Below are positions 11,732-24,759 of a stretch of DNA of 64,000 nucleotides, in pieces. A program made the position numbers and the translations under genes. The DNA is taken from NCBI GenBank assembly GCA_029255685.2, contig CM055319.2, forward strand, positions 8,170,747 to 8,234,746, given 5' to 3'. Position 1 is the first letter of the stretch; each line of letters opens with the position of its first letter. The stretch is from Silene conica (taxonomy: Eukaryota > Streptophyta > Magnoliopsida > Caryophyllales > Caryophyllaceae). Below the pieces are notes generated by a model. The model was not told where the DNA came from, ran no database searches, and worked only from the letters and a program-made list of their open reading frames with translations.

Positions 11732-12556
11732 AGCTCTGTTTGCCAAAACTACCTGAAAAGGTACCTGAAACCTGAAAAGGTATCTAAAACCTGAAAAGAG
11801 AGTTGAAAAGGTAGCTGAAAATTAATACCTGATAAAGTGATAAGGTAGCTGATTTTTGTAAAAACTGTTTGGAAACTAGCTGAAAAAGTAGCTGATATTT
11901 GACAAAATAACGTAAAAGGACATTGTTTATTATTGATATCTTTTACGTTTTTAATATTATTATTGTGTTATTGTAAGCAAATGACCGAAACAAATAGAGT
12001 AGTAACTTCTGAATAAAATTGTGCACTTGAAATGATACTTGAAAATGTTTGCATTGCTACTTCCATGATTTCTTCATGCACACTGTTTTGAATGAATTGG
12101 TCATTAAAATCAAGTTATGGAAATAACTTCAACTACTAGCTTTTATATGCACATGATTCATGCCCAAATAATTTCACAAATTAATATATAACGATTAGGT
12201 AAAAAAAAAATTCAAACAATATATCCTTAAAAATATATTATTGATATAAAATTAGTTTTCTATTAAAGTCATACACACAAAAAAATTAATTAATTTTCAT
12301 CCCAAATTTAAGCAGCAATCCTATCGCGTATGTTTTTAATTTTGTTAATTAACCTTATAAAATCCAAGGGCAGAATATGTAGATAAAATTGAATCAGGTA
12401 CCTGATTGTCAAATGCTACATGTGGTAGCTTTTTATTTCAGGTATATTTTCACTCAAGTTGTCAAACACTACAAAAATAATAAGTTATCGGATTGTTTCG
12501 GCAAAAAAGTTACTGTAAGCAAATCAGGTAGCTGAAATGGGTTGCCAAAGGGTGCC
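11732..12556. mobile_element. PIF/Harbinger-like non-autonomous element
   Basis: The left end AGCTCTGTTTGCCAAAACTA and the complement of the right end (GGCACCCTTTGGCAACCC) align as imperfect inverted ends, and both lead into repeats of the word GGTAGCTGA or its complement. TTA lies on each side (11729-11731 and 12557-12559). CTCTGTTTG-type ends with a TTA duplication suggest PIF/Harbinger. At 825 bp it is long for a MITE and encodes nothing. Confidence 0.55.
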
Positions 12557-14973
12557 TTAGTATTCATTTTCTAGGTGTCATACAGCCTCATACCAAAAAC
12601 TAGTTTTTTTAACAAAATAAAAGGGTGATTCTCCAAATGTTAGCTACAAAAAGCATTTACATAACCCATTTATTTTTTATAAAATACTCCCTTATATTCC
12701 CGATAACTGTCCCATTTCGGGTTGGGTACGAGAATTAATGAATTCATTTGTTTAATTTAAAGTAATGTATGGGGTGAGAAGATTGGAGAGAGAGAATGTA
12801 TTATTGATTATTATTGTGATTAGATTTTTTTTTTGGTGAAACAGACGTGGGACAGAGCCCAGAAAACGAAAAAACAAACAAACGAAAGCAAAAAATGAAA
12901 ACAGGAAAGCACACTCTAACTAACTAAAACCCGAGACTAGAGGCTACGGCTCGGCATCAATGGGGACAAGTCGGGGCCAAGCAACCCCTCTGGCATCTGA
13001 AACAACGAGTCTTCTGAGAGGATTGGGAATCTGCTCCGGGTCAAATATGCGTAAACTCACATCTTGGTTCACCCCCAAGTTTGCTAGCCAATCTGCGCAT
13101 GAATTAGCTTCGCGGTAAACATGGACTAGATTTGCTTGCCACTCCGTGTCATAGTACAAAGACCTACAAATCCGGATTAAATGGGTGTGCGCTGTAGGAA
13201 ATAACTCCTTCTCCAAATCCTTCATGAACCCTTCCACGACCTTCGAATCCGTCTGAATAACAATGCAAGGAAATTTTTTCTCTATTGCAATCAGTAATCC
13301 CCGTCGAAGAGCCATAAGCTCTGCTCTCGTGACAGTGGCCACTCCTAGCCTTTCAGCAAATGCCACGATTTCCTTTCCCAAACTGTCTCTGATGATTCCT
13401 CCTGCTCCTGCTAAACCTGGGTTTCCTTTCGACGCCCCATCAATATTAAGCATAACCCAGTCTACCGGCGGTGCACACCATTTTATATTAATCTCCATGC
13501 GACGAGAAGTCGTACCAAGGGTAATCAAGTCCCTGGTATCTTTCGCCTCCAACACCTCACGAATGCGATCCATGAGAGTAAAAAATAAGTTTGCAGGGAT
13601 AACCTCAGGACGGTTAAACACCCTACAATTCCTCCACCGCCAAATCCACCAAATAACCACCGCAAAACTAGTAGACCAGTGCTCCTGTATACCTCGTCCC
13701 CTCTTAGAAAGATTAAGTATGACCCAGTCCTTAACATTTGGTATAGCATTAAACTCAACAGTATTAGCAAGCGAAAAAGAATTCCATACCGTTCGAGCCT
13801 TGGGACAGTCTCTCAAGATGTGGAGAGTTGTTTCCTCTAGTCCCGGACAAGACCCACAACAAGGGTCCTCGGTAAAACCCCTCTTAGCCCTATTAACATT
13901 AGACATAATCCTGTCATGCATAACTAGCCATAGAAACAGACGCATCCGTTGAGGGGCCCACGTAGACCACGGAAGAGTCCAATACGAACTTGAGTTTTGA
14001 CTAGGCATTTTACGAATGATCCTAATAGCGGACTTAACTGAAAAATAGCCTAAGGAGGTTTCAGCCCAGTAGAATTTATCAGGATTAGATTCTCCTGGCG
14101 CTACCTCAAAGGAGGCGATAGTCTGGAGTATATCTGTCGGAAGTAGGTCCGTGAAAAGCTCCCACTTCCAGCCGGTTTCGTCATCCCAGAAGTCCACCAC
14201 TTTCATGTCCTGAAATTGTTCTGGGATTTCGAATTCAGAATGATATTCTAGGCATCTTTCAGTAGCCCATTTATGCTTCCAGAAGAGAGTCGAAGTCCCA
14301 TTTCCTATGTTTGAGTGATATCCGATTTTTGTCGTCAATACCGGCATCAAACACATTTTTAAAAAACCCAATTAAGTAGTATAAACGGGTTGTCGAACAC
14401 GAAGACGGTGGGGATAGTTGTGTAATTATGTTCTAGTTTATGCGAGAGTCGGGGGTAATAGGTTTGAGGTTGATTAAAGACTAAAGAACAACTAAGACGA
14501 ACAATTAAAGCAACTAAATAAGATTGAATCAATGGAAGGGAGGACTAGGGTTTCGGGGGTCACTAAGGTGGTTAGACGAATATGCTAGAAAGAAAACTAG
14601 AAGGCCTCAAACAAGTAGTCTCGGGTAATCTCTTCTCTCAAGTCGACTAACCTAGGTCGGAATACCCTAGCTTTCGCTACAAATATCACGACCAACCATC
14701 AAACATGCTAAGACAAACCCCCAACCGTCGCTAAAGGCAAGTCACGCTAAAATCAAAGCCCTACTTTCGTTGAGGCAAATCATCAAACACCTAGCATGCA
14801 ACAAATGGAAGACTACTTTTTTAAGAACAACTAATCAACTTACTAGCATGAATTCATCATCTAAACAACACCCAAGATCACCCCTTACCCTAGTGAGGAG
14901 ACTACTCACTCATGGTAAATGAAAACATGTGAATAAGGCATGAACAAAAGCAAAACATCATCAACAAACAAAG

Positions 14974-17859
14974 TGTAATACCTGCAATTTTTACTCTTCT
15001 GTTTTATTTGCATTATAAGAGACGGTTATAAATGATATCGTTAGATTTGCTTGTAGGGGAAGTTTTAGAACTTCGAGGACGAAATTCGTTTTTAAGGAGG
15101 GTAGATTGTAATACCCGTAAAATCCGTCAATAAAATAAAATGAGAAATTTATTGATTAAACGAGTATCGCTTAATAGAGACACGTAAAACCGTCGCATGC
15201 ATCGTTTTCCGTCACAAAATCGTTGACCAATGCATGCCTAGACATGTGGACCAATGCATGCCTAGACACTTGGCTTATGCATTAGGACACTTGTCTAGAC
15301 ATGCAAAGTCCCATTTTCTCTTTGTTTCCATCCTTTCCCACACCACTTTTCAACTCCCCACCAGATTTCATTCTTCATTTTCCCCACACAAACACACACA
15401 AACAACAACAAAAAAATATATAGAGAGAAGGAGAGGAAAACGTGAGGGAGAAGAAGAAATAACAAGAGGAGATCTTGCCTAGCACTAAGTAAGCTTACTT
15501 TTCCCTTCAAATCTGATTTTATAACCTTTTAACATGCATTCACATATCACCTAACATCTAAACTTGAACATATGAATCTACAACCATGCATGCAAAGGAT
15601 TTAATGTAGTAAAAACCGTTATTTTGTCAAAAACGTAACATGCATGTAGTAGATCTGAAAACACATGTTAAAATGAGTATTTTCAGAAAACAAAAATTTG
15701 GGACTTTCCTTAAGTTGTTATAAAATCACTCACCAAAAATTAGGATGTTTGCATGAACCGTTTGGAAATGAAAAATCATATACTACAGCCTGTTTTCTGT
15801 TTTTACGAATCACTAGATCTCACTTAAAGAGTCATCAAACCATATTTATAAAAGGAATCAGTGTCTCATCTCTTAATATGTTAAACTACATTGAGTCTAG
15901 ATGATAATAGGCCTTTGAATCAACTCGTTTCGTTTTGTTAAGAGGGGTTTATGATGTAAAACTTTTCATGACTCATTTTCTGACCACTGTTTTTAAAACG
16001 CGTTTTTAGATCTGATAAACTCATTTTTGAGACAACATGCATGGCTAATAATATGTTCTAGACACATAAAGGAATCCAATAAAATCGACCATGCACGAAA
16101 ATATGATGTTTTGGATTTATTATGATTTTTACAAGTTTCTGTTGTGTTCTGGAAAAATGTTTTAATTAGACTTACTTGTTAAAAACTTACATTTCCATAA
16201 AAGGGTAATTTAGTCATACATAAAAATATAATCAGTGACCCATCTCTTCAAATGCTAAAGTTTAATTAATGTAAAGGGTAGTAGGCTTTCATTTCGACGA
16301 GTTTCGACATGTTAAGAGTATTTACCACCCCGTAACTTTTTAAGACTTGCCCTTGGACCAACTTTGGTAGACTGTAACTTTGGACCCCTTACACACGTTT
16401 TTAGACTCTTACCACTAAGACATTAAAGATGGAAAACTCACTAAGTAACCAAACCCCACTGGTCTCACCTCAAAAAATTTAGTAACGAAGGAGATATGAC
16501 GATTTAAAGTTTCTGTTTCAAATCTGTAAAAACCGAGAAAGTATAGTTATCGCATAATTTACTACAAGTAGCTTAGTAATGGTCGTTCATATAAGTAACT
16601 ATTATTTTAAATATTATGTAGAGTCGGGATTCATAGAAGAGGCTCTCTAACCTTTAATCGCTCGTAAGGTAAGGGAAACGCTTATCCGTACACTCTTATT
16701 AAACCGTTACGATTTGTTACTATCTTGCATGGTAAGACTTTTGGTTATATTGAAATATTTATATTGGTTGAATTCATTTTACAAAATGATTATGGATAAA
16801 GATTTGTTTGTTTTGATCTTTTGAAACGGGATTGTGTTTAATATGGAAAGAAGTGCCTTTTGAATTTAAAAGTTTTGGGAACCAAAACCGTTTTGCTTTT
16901 CTACAAGCTTATGATGAGTTATCAAATTTGAATGAAGTATCTTGGTTATTTGGAAATGGATTCTCATGTTGGTTTGAAACGGTTTTGGTAGAGGGGTAGG
17001 TTGTTCCATAATAAGGGACTTCCTATACAGAGCTTCTGATGGGGGTTAGTTGATCGAGACCCCGTCCTCTTATCTTCCTCTTTGGGGTTGCCCTTAGAGG
17101 GGTGTGCACACTCGGGATTCTAGGACAGTTTAGTACATGATTTGGCGAACCCCGTCTTATCCGGTTTAGGGCGAGGGGATCCTCTTCATACGGCCTCTAT
17201 CCAAGTATATACCGACGTTGGAAATTGTTGGAAAGAAATGTTTTCTTTGGTTTGGAATTATCTTGAAAGGTTGGATATGGATTTGAATATTTTGGAACAC
17301 TTATGTTGTTCTTAATCATTTGAAATTATTTGTTCCCCTTCAACTAACAGTGGAAATTGTGATACTCTGTTTTCAATCTTTCGAAACACTTTTGTTACAC
17401 ATTATTTTAATATGTCTTTTAAGTTATGATTTTATATTCCGTTTATTCTTTATTCAGATTGTTTACCTTACTCAACATTATTGTTGACCCTTTTATTTGT
17501 TTTGTCCTTGCTTGGACCTGCGGTGATCACAAAATGTGTGAGCAGATCGTGTGACAGGTACTCGTGGGAATTAGTCGTGGGATGCACAAGGGAGCGCGCT
17601 TAATAGTTTCATTCAAAGACAAATGCTTAAAGACTTTATCTTTCTTTTGGATCGTTGAACTTATTTTCGCTTCCGCAAACTTTAAATTTGGTTGTAATCG
17701 TATTTTATTCTTTGGATTTTAATTTTTCATTAGACAATTACCTATTTTATTTCATGGTTAGGTACTACTACCACATTTGGTTTAATTGTGACACACCCAT
17801 TATCCGAATTTTACTTGAAAACCCTATTTACTAATGAATAGGATGATGGGGGTGTTACA
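14974..17859 (+). mobile_element. Internally deleted Tekay-type Ty3 element
   Basis: A CAAAG duplication (14969-14973 and 17860-17864) flanks TGTAATACC ... GGTGTTACA. Only about 9 bp of the 5' LTR remain. Next come about 120 bp that look like the end of the internal region, including GAGGACGAAATTCGTTT and the polypurine tract TTTAAGGAGGGTAGAT (to 15106), and then a whole 3' LTR. GAGGACGAAnTT followed by AAGGAGGG and TGTAATACCC is characteristic of Tekay/Del elements. Gag and pol are gone. Confidence 0.8.
15107..17859 (+). repeat. Tekay-type 3' LTR, 2.75 kb
   Basis: Starts TGTAATACCCG directly after the polypurine tract and ends GGTGTTACA at the TSD. Near its start are direct repeats of GACCAATGCATGCCTAGACA (about 15225-15270). 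No transcript structure or reading frame of note. Confidence 0.8.
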
Positions 17860-18242
17860 CAAAGGATGAACAATTAATTCAAAGAAAACTTAAATAAAAG
17901 TAAAGACTAAGTAAAGATTAGAAGAATTATACCAATAACAATAGAAAAGGAAGTAGCTTGGATGACAAGTTGAAAGACTCTTTCAAATCCTCCAAAAATA
18001 CAACCCAAAAATATCCCTTACAATTGCTTAATAACAAGGCTAAGTAGAATCCTAAAGAGAGATTAACAAATATTGAAAGATTAAGTAAGGATCTAAAGAA
18101 GATTAAAATATTTAAGAGTGTTTTTGAGTCTAAGTATTAAGTAATGAAAACAGTAAAAACCCTAAAATAAGTTTAAGAATGCGTAATTATAAAATGATAC
18201 AAGTGCGGGTTTATATAGAGCTCGAAAATACGAAAAGCGACT

Positions 18243-18670
18243 CCCAGCCGGTCGACCGGCTGCCGGTCTGGGACCGGCTGAGAGTCCAAATTTGACTTCT
18301 GGAATTTTTCTTCAAATGACTATGCTTCTCAGCCGACCGGCTGGCTGCCGGTCTGGCACCGGCTGGGAGGCCTTTCCCTTTCTTCTCTTCTTTTTCTTGG
18401 CTACAGGTCCCCTCAGCCGGTGGACCGGCTGCCGGTAGTCCACCGGCTGGGACACCTTTTGCATCAATCTGTAAAATCTATGCATTTCTTCGTATATCGA
18501 ATTTTGGCTAAGTATGGGGATTGCATCCCAGCCGGCTGACCGGCTGCCGGTTGGCCACCGGCTGGGAGCCTTTCCTCAAGGGGCTGGAATCATCCTTCAT
18601 TTCAATTCAAAAGTCAAGACCAAGTTCCCCAGCCGGCCTACCGGCCGCCGGCTGGGAACCGGCTGGGAGG
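18243..18670. repeat. Five GC-rich imperfect palindrome cassettes
   Basis: Five units of about 42 bp start near 18243, 18328, 18411, 18527 and 18627. Each reads roughly CCAGCCGGTnnACCGGCTG, CCGGTnnnnnACCGGCTGGG. Each can fold on itself, and the units are separated by 40-70 bp of AT-rich DNA. The varied centre (TCG, GAC, TGG, CTG, CTA) with conserved arms implies that the palindrome, not the exact sequence, is kept. Confidence 0.8.
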
Positions 18671-20649
18671 GCCTGAAGTGGCTTCTTCACAAATCCTTCA
18701 TAAATCTTCATAAATCGCACCAAATTCACCTCGATTTCTCTCGTTTCTTCGCCCCCACCGTAATAGCTACAAAAAGTGGACAGAATAGGAATATACGAGG
18801 CAACGGACGTAAAAACACCTAAAGACACGCAAAACGGGGTCGATTCGGGACCGAAAATGAAGAATATATAAAGAAAATGATGACCAAAATGGAGCTCATC
18901 ATTGAGCCGAGGCCTTGTTTTAGTACTTCCGATGCCTCTACAATTCCCCTCCAAACATTCGAGCAATCTTGTCGAGATTCAAACATATCCATATCGCACC
19001 TGCCCTTAGTATATTTTTGGCGTAAGACACGGGCCCAAATAGAATTTGGCTCCTTAAGGATTCTCCATCCTAATTTTGCCATGAAAGCACTATTGGCTTG
19101 GCGCATAGAACGGATCCCTAAACCTCCATTCTCCTTATCATTAGTGACCATATCCCACGAAACCAAACTAATTCCTCGAGAGTCACTGTCACCTCCCCAT
19201 AAAAATCGTCTCGATTTCTTATCCAACTCATCACAAACACTTCTCGGCAAATAAGCGGTCTGCATTGCATAAGAGGGAACCGCGTTAAGTGTCGACTGAA
19301 TGAGCGTTGCTCTACCCGCCATCGAAAGGCCTCTCGACTTCCAACCCGAAAGTCGCTTATCTACCCGCTGTATAACATAATCAAAAGTGTCTTTCGTAAC
19401 TCTTCCATGGATAGTTGGCATTCCCAAATAAGTCCCCAAGTTATCAGTGCTTTCAAATCCTAGAATACCGACCACAGCATCACGGATCTCCAAGTTTGTA
19501 TTAGGAGAAAAGTAAACTTTCGATTTTGCCCGCGAAACTCGAAGACCAGACGCGGCACAAAACCGCTGCAATACGCCATTAATTACAGCCCCTTGTTCCA
19601 CATTCGCTTATGCAAATAAAACAATATCGTCCGCGAATAGAAGGTGCGTAAGGATAGGACCACCCCTACAAGTCGGGAAACCTTTCCAATTGCCGTTGAG
19701 GTGTTCATGAACAATGATTTGACTCAACTTTTCCATACAAATCGTAAAGAGATATGGTGACAGGGGGTCTCCTTGTCTTATACCCCTTGTAGGAGCAAAA
19801 AATTCAGTCATCTCTCCATTCCAAAGCACATTTAACGTTACCGAGTAAATTAAGTTCATTATGACCCGAACCATCTTCAAAGGTAGGCCCATATCAATGA
19901 GGCAATGATTAACAAACGGCCATTCAAGTTTGTCATAAGCCTTCTCCAGGTCCAACTTCAGAACCATAAAACCGTTTCGCCCCTTCTTCTTCCTCATTGA
20001 ATGGAGGGCTTCTTGTACAAGGATGATATTATCAGTAATTTGTCTTTGTGGGACAAAGCTTGCTTGAACCGGGTTAATGAGAATAGGCAGAATAGGCTTC
20101 AAACGGTTCACAATCATTTTCATAATTAATTTGTAAATGACATTACATAAGCCAATAGGGCGAAATTGATTTACCCGTTGTGGATTGGCAACTTTCGGTA
20201 TGAGAGCCAAGAACGCTTCCCCAATCTGCACTGGTATTACTTCATCATTGAGTACCCCATGTACAAGTTTTTCAACACTCGGCCTAATAGTCTCCCATTG
20301 AGTTTGATAAAAAAGAGCTTGATACCCATCCGGTCCCGGTGCCTTAAAAGGGGACATTTGTTTCAGAGCACACTGGATATCAGTACTAGAAAAGTCTCGA
20401 GCCAAGAGCCTATTTTCAGTACTCGAAAGAGTTGGATAGAAATTGGAAAACACCCCTTCCATACGACATTCCACATTCGCGCCAGCAAAAAGGGATTTGT
20501 AGAAATTAATAACCAGATTCTTTACCTCTTTCTCCTCCCAAATCCAAGAACCATTATCATCTTGCAGTCCCTCGATTCGATTTTGTTTACGCCTAATAAT
20601 GGTACTAAGATGAAAAAGGCGGGTATTGCGGTCTCCGTCGCAAATACGT

Positions 20650-22231
20650 TGATGCCCGTCGTTGAGGGTACCAAAGATAAAATTTATAATTCCTAACTTT
20701 AACAATAGATAGTGAAAGTCAGGGTCGAACCACAAGGAGGTGGGGAATGTTTATTGTTTGATGTTTATGTTTAAAGTAACAATTTTGGGGGTTTGAAATG
20801 GTTGATTACTATATCTAAAGCAAAGATTAAAATAAAACAAGAATTAAAAGATGAGAATAAAATATAATAAAAGAGGATGCTAGGATGTTTGGGTAATAAA
20901 TAGCTAAGGTAAAATAAATCCTAAGGTCAACATGTATTGCAGTCGCGTAAGGGGGTGTAACATATCTTTTTAGGTCTATGCTACCTAATAGCTCCTTTCG
21001 GCCTATGCTATTAGTTCCTAGGTCTCACAATTATTGGGTGTCAACAATAAGGGTGATTCCTAAATCCCAGGTTACATACCTTTCAGCCTTGAGTAACCTA
21101 TCCGTCTTAAGGTGTAAACCAATGCCCTTCCCGTATCTTTCAATCTTGGGTAGGTCATTACTAACATCCTACAAGTCTCCTATTGGTCTCATTGCAGGAT
21201 ATTATAATTTATAAGAAAAGACGAAATAAGAAAACAGACGCGAGTGGTCGACCGACCGGCTACTCCAGTCGGCCGACCACGGCCTCGGTCGACCGACCGA
21301 CTATTCCAGTCGGCCGACCGTGGTCCTGCTACAGGTCGGGTTTTCGGATTTTATTTACCTATGCATATTATTCCCTACATCCTAACATATGAAAATTAGT
21401 TACTCATAACTGTTAAGACGAATATAAAATTGGGAATAAACATAGAGAACATAGTAAATAAACTAAGCATGCAAGATTCAAATAAAGCTTGGGATCCTAA
21501 CTTAACAATTGTAATAAAAGCAATAAGAAAAATAATGAAACTAGATCAAAGAAGAATTACCACAATTGGAATTAAGGCAGAACGGAATTAACTTTATTGA
21601 ATACTTGGGAACTATTGAAAGATTACAAAACTAAAGCTTGAATAAAACTGAATATGATAAAGACTTGATACTAAAAGATTTGATAGATGAAAGATCTAAT
21701 AGATCCAAGATAGTCGAAGATATCTAACCCTAATCACAAGATTAGTTTATATAGGGTAAAAACTAAGAGTTTCCTTAAAATTCTAATTCTACTTTATTTC
21801 CGAAAAGAAATCGTATGGGCTTTAATCTGGTCGGCCGACCCGTATAACTGGTCGGTCGACCACTTCTTGCTGGGCTTCTCTTATTTCCGGCCCTTTCATG
21901 AAAATTGGACTTTATGAAAATCGGGCCTGGTCGGCCGACCCGTTTAGCTGGTCGGTCGACCGCTTCTGTACGGAAATCTTCGGATTTCTTCTGTTTTGAC
22001 TCTTGGTACTTGATTTTGACTCCAGTTGACTTTCCATTTATTCCTTAATTAAGCAAAAGACTTGAGGATACGAATTTGGTGCTAAATCGTCTCTTTTTCG
22101 CATAAATCTGCAAAAGTGCATAAAAATACGAAAGTACACAATTTGTGGGAAATAAAGGCTAAAACATAGTAAATGAGCGACCAAATACGTGTAAAAATAG
22201 ATGTAAAACATCATAAAATAGACACGTATCA
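20650..22231 (-). mobile_element. Solo LTR-like insert in LINE ORF2 (1.58 kb)
   Basis: Bounded by TG...CA (minus strand TGATACGTGTC ... GGGCATCA) and a 5-bp duplication TACGT (20645-20649 and 22232-22236). The end sequence does not occur twice, so this looks like one LTR rather than a whole element. GC-rich palindromic cassettes (GGTCGGCCGACC, GGTCGGTCGACC) occur at 21243-21325, 21829-21863 and 21928-21962. No protein is encoded. The lineage is not recognised; its layout resembles the insert at 14316-18901. Confidence 0.75.
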
Positions 22232-23358
22232 TACGTTCCATTCTCGATTTTTGGAACCACAGAAGCTCTTCATCTCGTAAGACTTGGTTGAGTTGGGCCT
22301 TTAATTTCGACTCGAGTCGAAAAAGATGGTAAGCGGCAGATTTCGACAGAAGTTTTTGAACCCCAAGGAGGCGTTTTTCCAGTTCCGATTTACGAACAAA
22401 GATGTCCCTGTACACTTCACGGTTCCACTTTTTTAATTTGTCCGTAAACGTGTGAATGAAAGGGATGAGCGGTTCGTCATTACTCCAATTTGTAGTCACA
22501 AACTCCTCAAACTTCTCATGATCAATCCAAGCAGCCTGGAACCTGAACGGTCGAAATATCTCCGGAATCGGAGCAAAACCATTCGTGCTGATCAGAATCG
22601 GGCAGTGATCAGATTGGTTCTGCATAAGGTGGCGCAGCGACCCTTCCTCGAACATTATTCTCCAATCCGCATTACAAATAGCCCGGTCCAGACGGGCCCA
22701 TTGGCGAGTATCCACCGAGGTGCCACGCGACCACGTGTATTCCGGACCCGAAAAATCAACATCAACCAAATTATTACGTTCAATCCAGGCATTAAAATTA
22801 TTACACCTTCGTCGCATCCCGTCACTCTGCCCATTCCGCTCCGACAAGTACCGCGTATCATTGAAGTCTCCCATTGCTAGCCAAGGTTTATTATGGGAGC
22901 GAGCAAAGAGCTCCAAATCACGCCACAAATCCTCTCGTTTTGTCGCGTCTGGGCTCGCGTAAATAGCCGAGTAGTACCAAGGTAATTCTCCCGTTCTCGA
23001 TATTTCAACCGTGATGTGTTGAGAATTATGAATAATGGGTGTCACAGTAACTTCATCAACCTTCCAAAACAACCAAATTCCGCCACTAAAGCCTTCCGCA
23101 TCAACTCTCGTCTTGCCATCAAAATTAATGCGGTCACATATTCTTTGAGCAGTATCACCACTGATACGGGTTTCGACAAGCGCCAGAACTTGCGGTCGGT
23201 TAACCCGAATCAATTCCTTCAACATAGTTAAAAAATTTGGGCTGCCAGCACCTTGTACGTTCCAAATCATAAGACTTAAAGGCGGGCGAGAGGTAAGACG
23301 ATTTGGATATCTATCCATTAAATTACGGGGTAAAAAAGGAAGCGAGGACACAAAGGCC

Positions 23359-24759
23359 TCAGAACCATCCCCCTGGGGCAGGGCTCCCAACAACCGTATC
23401 ACTCCGCGCTTCATCTGGGTTACCACTCGTCACTAGAACGTCAACCAGTGAATCACTACCCTTCGTTATGCCTATTTCACCGTGTTCCATATCTTTCAAG
23501 GCTGAGAACCGAGACCCAGAACCATCCCCCTTTCGCGAATTCTTATGCCCAGGTCCATTGCCATTCGTCTGTCCGCCATTCCTATCATGTTCAGCTGCCA
23601 AGACCTTTCTACGATTAGGTTTTTTAACATGCATCCATTCACCAAAGGTCTCATCACCTCCGTTGTGGTTAGCTATGTGTTCAGATGGTAATGGCTGTCT
23701 AAGAAGCGGTTCAGTCACATTAGGAGGTGCGACCGGTGAAAGTGGGAATGAGGGACATAGAGTATCAGTGTGTCCTAATCTCCCACACTTGTAACAAATT
23801 TGGCGTAATCCCTCATATTGAATGATCCAGACTTTTCCATTGAGACGGAATTTAGAGAGTAAGGGTTTTGTGAGGTCAACTTCCACACTCATACGGATGA
23901 ATTGGCCTCGCTCAGCATTGATAGTCGGCCTATCAATCCGAACAACACTCCCTACCTTACTCCCTATCTTTCGGAGTATATCCTCATGGTAATACTCCAC
24001 TGAAAGTCTAGGTATCCGAATCCAGGTTGTGAGGTATCTAATGGGTTCGTCCGTACCAATGAAGTTCGGAACCCATTTTCGAATTGTGAGGTAGTGATCG
24101 CCTATCATCCAAGGTCCCCCCGATAGAACAAATTCATAGTCCGCTTTATTAGTAAATCGAATGACGTAGTATCTACAGCCGACATCAGTGAAAATCACGT
24201 CGCCTTTAGTGGCCCATTTTCGCTTTAATTGTCTAACAAGCGAGAAATGCCCAATGCTCTTGTCGAACATTTTGATAATCAGCGAGTTTCGCCAATTATT
24301 CCTGATCACCATTTTTTCCTGTTTAGTTAGAAGAATTGTGGGGCAGAGAGGATCATTCCCTGTGAGTGGATCTTCAACGTCATCATCCGAGGAGTCCTCG
24401 TACATCTCATTATCCACTATGTGGAAGCCATTGTTAGGGTTAAGAGAAAAGGAAGGTCCCATACCTTTATTCAACGAGTCCTTGTACGAGGCTACCGGTG
24501 CCAGCGGGGGATCAGTAGGGCTGTTCTGTATTGCAAAGTTCGCGACTGCCCTAATGGGTTCTTCGTTGTCAATGCGTAAACCTTGTTGATTTTCCTCATG
24601 AAGATTTAACGGAAAAGTATTGGGGATGAAAGAACAATCAACATCCATTGATGAAGATGGCGTTCCTCCTTCCAAGGATTGATTCATCTTACATTTCTTG
24701 ATCGATCTTTCGGATTTCTCATTGTCTATGGAGGGGTTGGGCGTAGGGTTTTTTTCCAT
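23359..24759 (-). CDS. LINE ORF1, DUF4283 and zinc-knuckle protein
   Basis: 466 codons from a clear ATG. The N-terminal third is low in structure (Ser/Asn/Pro-rich). A DUF4283-type region follows (WRNSLIIKMFDKSIG to SGGPWMIGDHYLTIRKW), with a linker GTDEPIRYLTTWIRIPRL. A CCHC knuckle comes next (CYKCGRLGHTDTLC, C-x2-C-x4-H-x4-C), then a basic tail. In plant L1 elements this protein binds the element RNA and acts as its chaperone in the ribonucleoprotein. The last 68 nt or so overlap ORF2 in another frame. The frame is intact, unlike ORF2. Confidence 0.88.
   Translation of the reverse strand: MEKNPTPNPSIDNEKSERSIKKCKMNQSLEGGTPSSSMDVDCSFIPNTFPLNLHEENQQGLRIDNEEPIRAVANFAIQNSPTDPPLAPVASYKDSLNKGMGPSFSLNPNNGFHIVDNEMYEDSSDDDVEDPLTGNDPLCPTILLTKQEKMVIRNNWRNSLIIKMFDKSIGHFSLVRQLKRKWATKGDVIFTDVGCRYYVIRFTNKADYEFVLSGGPWMIGDHYLTIRKWVPNFIGTDEPIRYLTTWIRIPRLSVEYYHEDILRKIGSKVGSVVRIDRPTINAERGQFIRMSVEVDLTKPLLSKFRLNGKVWIIQYEGLRQICYKCGRLGHTDTLCPSFPLSPVAPPNVTEPLLRQPLPSEHIANHNGGDETFGEWMHVKKPNRRKVLAAEHDRNGGQTNGNGPGHKNSRKGDGSGSRFSALKDMEHGEIGITKGSDSLVDVLVTSGNPDEARSDTVVGSPAPGGWF

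Larger units (their letters stand above)
14316..18901 (-). mobile_element. Solo LTR-like insert in LINE ORF2 (about 1.7 kb plus a nested element)
   Basis: Bounded by TG...CA (minus strand TGATGAGCTCC ... GGATATCA) and a TTGAG duplication (14311-14315 and 18902-18906). Removing the nested element at 14974-17859 with one TSD leaves about 1.7 kb, close to the insert at 20650-22231. Both share the order of features: AT-rich 5' part, GC-rich cassettes, then a region with GTCGAACAC..GGTGGGG near the 3' end. No gag or pol. I call it a solo LTR of an unassigned family. Confidence 0.72.
12944..23426 (-). pseudogene. LINE ORF2 (endonuclease-RT-RNase H), split and with a stop
   Basis: Parts read 23426-22232, 20649-18902 and 14315-12944, in frame once each insert and one TSD copy are removed. 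The likely ATG is near 23414 (MKRGVIRLLG). The APE endonuclease shows its catalytic words WNVQGAG, LVETRIS, AIYASP, MGDFND and SDHCPI. RT motifs include LKLDLEKAYDKLEW, TRGIRQGDPLSP and the catalytic FADD. Right after FADDIVLFA the codon is TAA (about 19605-19607) where relatives have Glu, so one G-to-T change could explain it. A zf-RVT region (WAPQRMRLFLWL, CCGSCPG, HILRDCP) and an RNase H (NIDGASKGNPG, TRAEL, QTDSK, CADWLAN) complete it. The endonuclease looks intact. Confidence 0.9.

Noticed and set aside
13263..13952. 229-codon plus-strand frame
   Set aside because: Lies opposite the LINE RNase H and zf-RVT region, which is clearly the coding strand.
18514..18822. Plus-strand frame with repeated SQPADRLPVGHRLG-like words
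   Set aside because: The repetition comes from the GC-rich palindrome cassettes, and the frame is not conserved between cassettes.
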